This document shows positions 32,799 to 39,477 of a DNA stretch of 64,000 bases, piece after piece. Every line of letters starts with the position of its first letter. The first letter of the stretch is position 1. Below the pieces are notes generated by a model. The model was not told where the DNA came from and ran no database searches. It worked only from the letters and a program-made list of their open reading frames with translations. Source of the stretch: Streptomyces phaeochromogenes (GTDB taxonomy: Bacteria; Actinomycetota; Actinomycetes; Streptomycetales; Streptomycetaceae); NCBI RefSeq assembly GCF_001418655.1, contig NZ_LIQZ01000022.1, forward strand, positions 1 through 64,000, read 5' to 3'. The position numbers were made by a program, and so were the translations under genes.

Positions 32799-34769
32799 AT
32801 GCCACAACAGAACTCGGCGTCGCCGGACGCGGGTGCCGAACGGCTGGTCGCCGGTCGCTACCGCTTGCTGTCCGTTCTCGGCGAGGGCGGTATGGGCACC
32901 GTGTGGCGGGCCCGCGACGAGGTGCTGCACCGCGAGGTCGCCGTCAAGGAGGTGCGTGCTCCTGTCGGACAGACCGCGGCGCAGGTCGAGCGGATGTACA
33001 CCCGACTGGAGCGGGAGGCCTGGGCGGCGGCGCGCATCAGCGCTCGCGGTGTGGTGACCGTCCACGACGTCGCCACCGACGACGACCGGCCCTGGATCGT
33101 CATGGAGCTGGTCCGCGGCCGGTCGCTGGCCGACGTGATCGGCTCCCAGGGCGCCCTTCCGCCCCGGGAGGCCGCCCGAATAGGTACCGAGGTGCTGGAC
33201 GCGCTGCGCGCGGCGCATGGCGCCGGAGTGCTGCACCGCGATGTGAAACCCGCCAACGTCCTGCTCGCGGACGACGGCAGGGTGGTGCTCACCGACTTCG
33301 GCATCGCCACCGTGGAGGGGGATTCCGCGCTGACGATGACCGGTGAACTCGTCGGCTCTCCCGAGTACCTGGCGCCGGAGCGGGCACTGGGCCGGAACCC
33401 CGGCCCCGCGTCGGACCTGTGGTCTCTCGGAGCGTTGCTCTACACGGCCGTCCAGGGCCGCTCGCCCTTCCGCCGGACCAGCCCGCTGAGCACCCTGCGT
33501 GCCATCGTCGACGACGAGTTGCCCCCGCCGCATCGGGCCGGGCCCCTCGAGTCCGTCATCGAGGGCCTGATGCGCAAGGACCCCGACGACCGGATGTCGG
33601 CCGTAGAGGCCGAGCGGGAGCTGCGGCTGGCCGGTGCTGACGGCACCTCGGGCGCCGGCCCGGCCACGCCGTCCGCCCCGCAGCCCGCAGTGGACACCGA
33701 TGAGCTGCCCACCGCCGAGTCCTCGCTCGGGGAGACCGCACCTACGGCCACGGCAACGGCCACGGCCACGACGGGGGTGCCGGTCGTCTCGGGGTCCTCG
33801 CCTGCCCCCGAGAACGCCACGGCGGCCACGGACCCCAGGGACATGGCAGCGACAGCCGACGTTCCCGCAGCCACGGAACCCGCGGCTTCCGGGGCGTCGG
33901 CGAACACCGCCCCTGCCGCACCGGAAGCAGGGCCGACGGCCACGGCCGCGGTACCCCCGGCCGAGCCACCCACCGCCCCGGCCGCGATACCCCCGGCCGC
34001 GACAGACCCCCGCGCGCCCTACGTCCAGGCGCACCCCTCGCCGCCCGGTGCCGTACCCGAAGCAGGGGCGGCCACCGTCGAACCGGCCGCCCCTGCTTCG
34101 GGTAAGGCCGAGTCGCCCACCGAATCGGCAGGCCCGGTGTCAGGGCCCGTACCCACGGTCGTTTCCGCGATGCCCGCCTCGCCGGGGGCGACCGGGCCCG
34201 AGGACGCCAAGGCGTCAGGTCCCGGCTCCACGGGCCGTAGACGTCGCATCGGGTACGCGACGGCGGCCGGAGCGGTCGTGCTCGCGCTGCTCGTCGGCGG
34301 CCTGATCTACGGGCTCAGCGGTGACGGCGACAGCAGCAAGGGCACCGGCTCGCCCACGGGGCAGGCGCAGGCCCCTTCCACCGGGGCGGCGAGCAGCGGG
34401 TCGGACGACACCGACGAGCAGCCCGTCTCGGTCACCGCGACCGGGGGCGCGACGACGTACGCCGGGGACTGTCCTCCGGCGGATTCGCAGGCTCCCTGGT
34501 TCACCGCGACCTTCACGGTGTCCGAGCTGCCCTTCCAGTTCTCGTACCGGTGGGTCTCGACGAACGATTCCGTGATCGACCGGCAGTGGCGGACGCTGTC
34601 GTTCCCGGACGGCGGCCCCCGTACCCACAAGGAGACGGTGCGGCTGTCGACGTACGCGAAGTCCGGAACCCTCCGCAGCGAGATGGCCGTGGAGATCCGC
34701 TCACCGTTCGAGGCGGTGTCCAACTCGGTGCCGTTCTCGGTGACCTGCGCATCGACGAACGGCGGCTAG
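32799..34769 (+). CDS. Membrane Ser/Thr protein kinase (PknB type) with extracellular sensor
   Basis: 656 residues. Kinase domain at about 20-280: Gly loop GEGGMG (28-33), Lys50 in VAVKEV, catalytic HRDVKPAN (146-153), DFG (166-168), activation-loop TMTGELVGSPEYLAPE. A 200-residue linker rich in Pro, Ala and Thr leads to a basic stop-transfer (RRRRIG) and one membrane helix (about 483-503). A small extracellular domain of about 130 residues follows, ending with a Cys pair (GDCPP; VTCAST). It should phosphorylate cytoplasmic targets in response to an outside signal. The FHA protein downstream is the natural partner. ATG with AAGGAG upstream. The linker DNA contains a 20-bp inverted repeat. Confidence 0.92.
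   Translation: MPQQNSASPDAGAERLVAGRYRLLSVLGEGGMGTVWRARDEVLHREVAVKEVRAPVGQTAAQVERMYTRLEREAWAAARISARGVVTVHDVATDDDRPWIVMELVRGRSLADVIGSQGALPPREAARIGTEVLDALRAAHGAGVLHRDVKPANVLLADDGRVVLTDFGIATVEGDSALTMTGELVGSPEYLAPERALGRNPGPASDLWSLGALLYTAVQGRSPFRRTSPLSTLRAIVDDELPPPHRAGPLESVIEGLMRKDPDDRMSAVEAERELRLAGADGTSGAGPATPSAPQPAVDTDELPTAESSLGETAPTATATATATTGVPVVSGSSPAPENATAATDPRDMAATADVPAATEPAASGASANTAPAAPEAGPTATAAVPPAEPPTAPAAIPPAATDPRAPYVQAHPSPPGAVPEAGAATVEPAAPASGKAESPTESAGPVSGPVPTVVSAMPASPGATGPEDAKASGPGSTGRRRRIGYATAAGAVVLALLVGGLIYGLSGDGDSSKGTGSPTGQAQAPSTGAASSGSDDTDEQPVSVTATGGATTYAGDCPPADSQAPWFTATFTVSELPFQFSYRWVSTNDSVIDRQWRTLSFPDGGPRTHKETVRLSTYAKSGTLRSEMAVEIRSPFEAVSNSVPFSVTCASTNGG
34054..34104. repeat. Perfect 20-bp inverted repeat inside the kinase gene
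   Basis: TACCCGAAGCAGGGGCGGCC (34054-34073), 11-nt spacer, then its exact complement (34085-34104). It lies in the Pro/Ala linker coding region, about 200 nt before the membrane helix. The mRNA would form a very stable hairpin. Confidence 0.95.
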
Positions 34770-34795
34770 CCGAACCGGGCGTCAACGTCGGTTCC

Positions 34796-34821
34796 GTGCA
34801 GGCGAGTTGCCTCGCCTGCAC
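34796..34821 (+). terminator. Hairpin after the kinase gene
   Basis: GTGCAGGCGAG, TTGC loop, CTCGCCTGCAC: a perfect 11-bp stem 26 nt after the kinase stop. No U-run. It may terminate or attenuate reading into the FHA gene. Confidence 0.7.
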
Positions 34822-34909
34822 AGTCCATACTTCAACCAGTACGAGTTGGGCCGTTGTCGGGTCGATTCGGGCATCATCGGTCGAGTGAGCCCCGCTGGAC
34901 CGGAGTTCT

Positions 34910-34977
34910 GTGGGAGTGCCGTACGACTCCCACCCGTAGCGGATCAACCGCAGGGTGCGGTTCCTCTGTCCGCACCC
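34910..34977 (+). promoter_or_regulatory. Two further hairpins in the FHA-gene leader
   Basis: GTGGGAGT/ACTCCCAC (34910-34917 with 34926-34933, 8-nt loop) and GGGTGCGG/CCGCACCC (34953-34960 with 34970-34977, 9-nt loop). Both are perfect 8-bp stems; the second ends 11 nt before the AAGGAG ribosome site. Confidence 0.55.
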
Positions 34978-34999
34978 CAGACGTTCGCAAGGAGTTTCT

Positions 35000-36937
35000 G
35001 TGTCGTCGGTCATCGTGGGACGCACGGGTCCCTTCGCCGGTCAGAGCGCGGTGCTGGGTAGCGCTCCGCTGCGATTCGGACGCAAGAGCGACAACGACGT
35101 GGTCATCGTCAGCGTCAGCGCCTCCCGTCTGCACACCGAGATCGTGACGGAGGACGGCGCGTTCGTCCTCTACGACCGCAGCAAGAACGGCACCTTCGTC
35201 AACGACCGGCCCGTCACCCGTCACGTGCTCGTGCCCGGCGACTCCATACGCATCGGCGACGAGACCTTCCTGTTCGAGACGCAGGAGGCCGTGGAGACGG
35301 TCATGGACCTCTCCCGGCTCGACCTGCCCCGTGCCAATGCCTCGGCGAACCCGGGCGAGCTGCGGGTCACGGTGACCGGAGGAGGCCCGGTCGGCCTCGC
35401 CTTCGCCCTGCTCCTCGAGGACGCCCTGCCGGGGAAGGTGTCGATCACTGTCTACGACGGCCGGTGGATCAGGAACGGCTCCACCGTGGTCTGGAAGGAC
35501 GAGACCCACGGCAACAACCGGCGCATGCAGGTCGTCACCGCCCAGAGCCGCCAGTACCTCGCGCTCACCGAGGAGATGCAGTCGGCGCTGTTCGACGCGG
35601 GCGGGTTCTCCGAGATGTGGCCCCTGGGACCGGATTCCGTGGAGGGCCGCCCGCCTCGCAACATCCGGATCGCCTACATCGAGGACCAGCTGCTGGCACT
35701 GGCCAACACCAAGTCCGCGATCCGTCTGGTGCCGAAGCGGTTCGATCCGTCGGAGCAGCAGCAGCGGCTCTCCCAGGAACACGTCCTGGTGATCGCCGAG
35801 GGCGGCGGGTCGCGCACCCGCGAGCACTTCGCGGACCGTTTCGGCGCGGCCGACTCCTCGATCTACTCCCTCGACGGGGAGCACCTTCAGGACCTGGTGC
35901 TGGGACTGCGGGTCAAGTCCCAGCTGTCGGACCCGATGAGCGTCCTGCTGACCGTGGCGCAGAACCGCTTCCTGCTCAACTCGCTGCGCGGCGAGGGGTT
36001 CCTCAACATGAGGCTGACCCGCGAGGAGGCCGGCGCCGTGATCGGCATCGACCCGGTCCGGCAGGTCTTCGAGGAGTGCGTGGCGGCCCGGCCCTGCCTG
36101 ATGAGCCGCCACGAGGAGAACGAGTTCGTCTGCCCGACGCACGGGACCCTGTTCCTGCCCGCCCTGCTGCGCGGCTCGCCGCTGTGGAAACGGATCCAGG
36201 AGGGCCTGAAGATGTTCGGCGTCGACCCGGACGATCTCAGCGCCATCACCTCGTTCCGCCTGGACATGGTGCAGCGCCCCCGCTTCACGGCCCAGCTCAG
36301 CCGCCCCACCGCCAAGAGCACCGGAACGTACGGCTTCCTGCTGGGCGACGCGGCCAACGCCATCCACTTCTGGCCCGGGCGCGGCCTCAACAGCGGCCTG
36401 GCGTCGGCTGTTTCCCTCGCCCGCTCCCTGAGCCGGGTCTGGCAGGGCCGTCCGCTGCGCGACGCCGACTTCATCCGGCACGAGGCGGCGATGTCCATGC
36501 TCCAGTACCGGCACAAGAGCCGGGCCTGGAACGCCATGGTCACCACCGACGAACGAGGCGTGACCCGTGCCATCAAGGACATCATCGCCGACAGCATGGA
36601 AGGGGACCGGGGCGTCGCCGAACCCGACGCCGAACGGTCCGATCTGGATCTCCTGCTGGACCGGATGTGTGCGATCCGCGACCGCCTCGCCCCCCGTCTC
36701 CCCGGAATGCCCAGCGACGTGGAACTGCGCGGCCACCTGTCCACCCTCGCTCCGTCGACCCTGCGGTCCCTGCAGGAGAGCGGCGCCTGGGACACGCTGA
36801 TCGTCGGCGGCGAGGAGGCCGACATCGACATCTTCTACCAGTCGGACGCCCCGGTCTACGTCGGCCGCCCCATCGATCCGCGCACCGCCGGCCAGACGGC
36901 AGGACCGCGGCAGTCGGGGGCGCTCGACCCGGCGTGA
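35000..36937 (+). CDS. FHA domain fused to flavin-dependent monooxygenase-like domain
   Basis: 645 residues from the GTG at 35000 with AAGGAG 5 nt upstream. An FHA domain occupies about 1-95 with all phosphothreonine-binding marks: FGRKSDND (Gly27-Arg28), SASRLH (Ser42, His45), RSKNGTFVN (Asn63-Gly64). A Rossmann FAD domain starts at VTVTGGGPVGLAFALLLED (GxGxxG at 127-132). The second flavin motif GDAANAIHFWPGRGLNSG is at about 449-466, as in p-hydroxybenzoate-hydroxylase and MICAL-type enzymes. The C-terminal 150 residues are of unknown fold. No substrate can be named. The gene follows a Ser/Thr kinase, so phosphorylation-dependent recruitment is likely. A strong terminator follows. Confidence 0.85.
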   Translation: MSSVIVGRTGPFAGQSAVLGSAPLRFGRKSDNDVVIVSVSASRLHTEIVTEDGAFVLYDRSKNGTFVNDRPVTRHVLVPGDSIRIGDETFLFETQEAVETVMDLSRLDLPRANASANPGELRVTVTGGGPVGLAFALLLEDALPGKVSITVYDGRWIRNGSTVVWKDETHGNNRRMQVVTAQSRQYLALTEEMQSALFDAGGFSEMWPLGPDSVEGRPPRNIRIAYIEDQLLALANTKSAIRLVPKRFDPSEQQQRLSQEHVLVIAEGGGSRTREHFADRFGAADSSIYSLDGEHLQDLVLGLRVKSQLSDPMSVLLTVAQNRFLLNSLRGEGFLNMRLTREEAGAVIGIDPVRQVFEECVAARPCLMSRHEENEFVCPTHGTLFLPALLRGSPLWKRIQEGLKMFGVDPDDLSAITSFRLDMVQRPRFTAQLSRPTAKSTGTYGFLLGDAANAIHFWPGRGLNSGLASAVSLARSLSRVWQGRPLRDADFIRHEAAMSMLQYRHKSRAWNAMVTTDERGVTRAIKDIIADSMEGDRGVAEPDAERSDLDLLLDRMCAIRDRLAPRLPGMPSDVELRGHLSTLAPSTLRSLQESGAWDTLIVGGEEADIDIFYQSDAPVYVGRPIDPRTAGQTAGPRQSGALDPA

Positions 36938-36942
36938 CGCGG

Positions 36943-36984
36943 CCGAAGAAGGCGGGCCCGGAAGAGCCGGGCCCCCTTCTTCGG
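36943..36984. terminator. Strong terminator after the FHA gene
   Basis: CCGAAGAAGG then, after one bulged C, GGGCCCGG; loop AAGAG; CCGGGCCC and CCTTCTTCGG. The stem is 18 bp with a single bulge and starts 6 nt after the stop codon. Confidence 0.85.
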
Positions 36985-37034
36985 TTCGTACGGCACGCCC
37001 CGAAACTCAGATGTGCGCGGCCCCCCGTGACGCC

Positions 37035-37040
37035 TATCGT
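37035..37040 (+). promoter_or_regulatory. Leaderless -10 of the double-GNAT gene
   Basis: TATCGT, 7 nt, then the ATG at 37048; no ribosome site. Confidence 0.5.
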
Positions 37041-37047
37041 GCCGTCC

Positions 37048-38013
37048 ATGAACGCGACGCCGGCCTGGCGGCCACTTGTCCTGGACGACGCCCCGGCCCT
37101 GGCAGAGCTGTTCGCCGCGGTGGAGGCGGTCGACGGCACCGACGAGCACTACGATGCCGACGACCTCACCGAGGAACTGGGTGACCCACACCTGGAACTG
37201 GCCCGGGATTCCGTGGGGGTGTGGTCCGGTGGCGAGCTCATCGGCTACGCGAAGGCGACGGCCCTGCCCCACGCGACCGACCTGCACCGGGTGTACGTCG
37301 AGGGGGCGGTGCGACCCGACACGCGCGGCCGGGGCATGGGCACCGACCTGGTGAACTGGCTGGTGACCCGGGCGACGCAGCAGCATCGCGAGCGGTTCCC
37401 GGACCTGCCGAGCGAGGCGCACATCCAACTCCACGCACCGAACACCGCCCAACGCGACCTGTACCGGCAGGCCGGGTTCGAGGAGCGGCGCTGGTTCTTC
37501 GACATGCGCCGGCCGCTGGACGGCGACCCGGTCCCGGCGACGACCCCGGCGGGCGGGCTGCGTGTCGTCCCCTTCACCGCGGCGTACGACGACGCGACCC
37601 GGCTGGCGCACAACGAAGCGTTTCTCGACCACTGGGGCCACATCCCGACCACCCCGGACCGGTGGCGTCACCAGAGCACCGGCGCCCGGTCGTTCCGGCC
37701 CGACGCGTCGTTCCTGGCACTGGACGGGAACGAGGTCGCCGGCTACCTCATGAGCCACGAGTACGACTCCGAGACGGCGATGTCCGGCATCCGCGAATGC
37801 TGGATCGACAGGCTCGGCACCCGGCCGGCCTGGCGCGGCACCGGCGTGGCCACCGCGCTGCTCACCACCTGTCTGCGGGCCGTTCAGGAGCAGGGCTGCC
37901 GCAGGGCCGGCCTCAACGTGGACAGCGCCAACGCCACCGGCGCCCTGGGCCTGTACGAGCGGTGGGGTTTCCGCACCCGGCACACCTGGATCGGGTACGT
38001 ACGGCCGCTGTAG
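37048..38013 (+). CDS. Double-GNAT N-acetyltransferase
   Basis: 321 residues with two GNAT domains, as in mycothiol synthase MshD. The first (about 5-155) has VYVEGAVRPDTRGRGMGTDLVN (acetyl-CoA loop R-G-R-G-M-G) and LHAPNTAQRDLYRQAGFEER. The second (about 168-318) has WIDRLGTRPAWRGTGVATALL and LNVDSANATGALGLYERWGF. Similarity to MshD is only in layout; the substrate is unknown. Probably a leaderless transcript after the strong terminator of the preceding gene. Confidence 0.87.
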   Translation: MNATPAWRPLVLDDAPALAELFAAVEAVDGTDEHYDADDLTEELGDPHLELARDSVGVWSGGELIGYAKATALPHATDLHRVYVEGAVRPDTRGRGMGTDLVNWLVTRATQQHRERFPDLPSEAHIQLHAPNTAQRDLYRQAGFEERRWFFDMRRPLDGDPVPATTPAGGLRVVPFTAAYDDATRLAHNEAFLDHWGHIPTTPDRWRHQSTGARSFRPDASFLALDGNEVAGYLMSHEYDSETAMSGIRECWIDRLGTRPAWRGTGVATALLTTCLRAVQEQGCRRAGLNVDSANATGALGLYERWGFRTRHTWIGYVRPL

Positions 38014-38169
38014 CGGTGGGGCGGTTCCGCGGCCGTCCGGGGCACCGGATGCCGGTGGCAGATCGAGGTCTGTGATGGATCAGGTACTGACAGGCGTTAG
38101 CGTGGTTGCTGCTGAGAGCGAGGACCGTGCTGGTCCGGTGCTGAGTCCAGGGGCGACATAGGGGGAAAT

Positions 38170-38193
38170 ATGCGGGTCGGAGCAGCTTCTTGA
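38170..38193 (+). CDS. Seven-codon upstream ORF overlapping the sbcD start
   Basis: ATG at 38170 with AGGGGGA upstream encodes MRVGAAS and stops with TGA at 38191-38193, overlapping the TTG start of sbcD (38190-38192). It may be a leader peptide that feeds ribosomes to the weak TTG start. Evidence is positional only. Confidence 0.35.
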   Translation: MRVGAAS

Positions 38194-39353
38194 GAATTCT
38201 GCACACTTCCGACTGGCATCTGGGCCGGGCGTTCCACCGGGTGAACATGCTCGGTGCCCAGGCCGAGTTCATCGGTCACCTCGTCACGACCGTGCGTGAG
38301 CGCGAGGTGGACGCGGTGGTCGTCTCGGGGGACGTGTACGACCGTGCGGTGCCCCCGCTGGCCGCGGTCGAACTCTTCGACGAGGCCCTGCACCGGCTGG
38401 CGGACCTCGGCGTGCCCACGGTGATGATCTCCGGGAACCACGACTCGGCACGCCGCCTCGGCGTCGGCGCCGGACTCATCGACCGCGCGGGCATCCATCT
38501 GCGGACCGACGCCTCGGCATGCGGCACACCCGTGGTGCTGGAGGACGGCTTCGGCGAGGTGGCCTTCTACGGACTGCCGTACCTGGAACCGGCGCTGGTG
38601 AAGGACGAGTTCGGCGTGGAGAAGGCCGGTCATGAGGCCGTGCTCGCCGCCGCCATGGACCGGGTCCGCGCCGACCTCGCCTCGCGCGCGCCCGGCACCC
38701 GTTCCGTCGTCCTCGCCCATGCCTTCGTCACCGGCGGCGAGGCCAGCGACAGCGAGCGGGACATCACGGTCGGCGGAGTCTCCGCCGTACCGGCCGGGGT
38801 CTTCGACGGCGTCGACTACGCCGCGCTCGGGCATCTGCACGGCAGCCAGACCATCACCGAGCGCGTGCGCTACTCGGGATCGCCGCTGCCGTACTCCTTC
38901 TCGGAGACGGACCACCGCAAGACCATGTGGCTGGTCGACCTGGGAGCCGACGGCTCGGTCGGGGCCGAGCGCCTGGACTGCCCGGTGCCGCGCGCCCTCG
39001 CCCGTATCCGGGGGCACCTGGAGGATCTGCTCGTCGACCCGGAGCTCGCCCGGCACGAGGAGGCGTGGGTCGAGGCGACTCTCACCGACCCGGTGCGACC
39101 GGCCGACCCCATGGCGCGGCTCAGCGAACGCTTCCCGCACACGCTCAGCCTCGTCTTCGAGCCCGAACGGGCACCGGACGACCCCGAGGTCTCGTACGCC
39201 CGGCGGCTGGCCGGCCGCAGCGACCAGGAGATCGCGGAGGACTTCGTGGCCCATGTGCGCGGCGCCGGACCCGACGTGCGCGAACAGGCCGTGCTCCAGG
39301 ACGTGTTCGACGCCGTACGCGCCGACGACACGGTCCGTGAGGTCGCCCGGTGA
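38190..39353 (+). CDS. sbcD: Exonuclease SbcCD subunit D
   Basis: 387 residues from a TTG start. Mre11-type nuclease with all phosphoesterase motifs: MRILHTSDWHLGRAF, VVVSGDVYDRAVPP, VMISGNHDSARRL, VLAHAFVTGGEAS, YAALGHLHGSQTI, YSGSPLPYSFSE. It forms the ATP-dependent double-strand DNA exonuclease and hairpin endonuclease with SbcC, encoded 124 nt downstream. The start is fixed by the invariant MRILHTSDWHLG. The short ORF at 38170 overlaps it. Confidence 0.95.
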   Translation: MRILHTSDWHLGRAFHRVNMLGAQAEFIGHLVTTVREREVDAVVVSGDVYDRAVPPLAAVELFDEALHRLADLGVPTVMISGNHDSARRLGVGAGLIDRAGIHLRTDASACGTPVVLEDGFGEVAFYGLPYLEPALVKDEFGVEKAGHEAVLAAAMDRVRADLASRAPGTRSVVLAHAFVTGGEASDSERDITVGGVSAVPAGVFDGVDYAALGHLHGSQTITERVRYSGSPLPYSFSETDHRKTMWLVDLGADGSVGAERLDCPVPRALARIRGHLEDLLVDPELARHEEAWVEATLTDPVRPADPMARLSERFPHTLSLVFEPERAPDDPEVSYARRLAGRSDQEIAEDFVAHVRGAGPDVREQAVLQDVFDAVRADDTVREVAR

Positions 39354-39477
39354 AGCCTCCGTACGAGCCGGCGGGCGGAGCGGGCCCCACGGGTCCGGCG
39401 GGAACCAGCGGTCCGGCGGGACCCATGGGGCGCCCGGTGAAGACGTACGGTCCGCACATCGAGGGGGCGGGGGCCCG

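Noticed and set aside
35464..37047. Long plus-strand frame leading into the double-GNAT gene
   Set aside because: The part before 37048 is a shifted reading of the FHA-flavoprotein gene; only the GNAT portion is coding.
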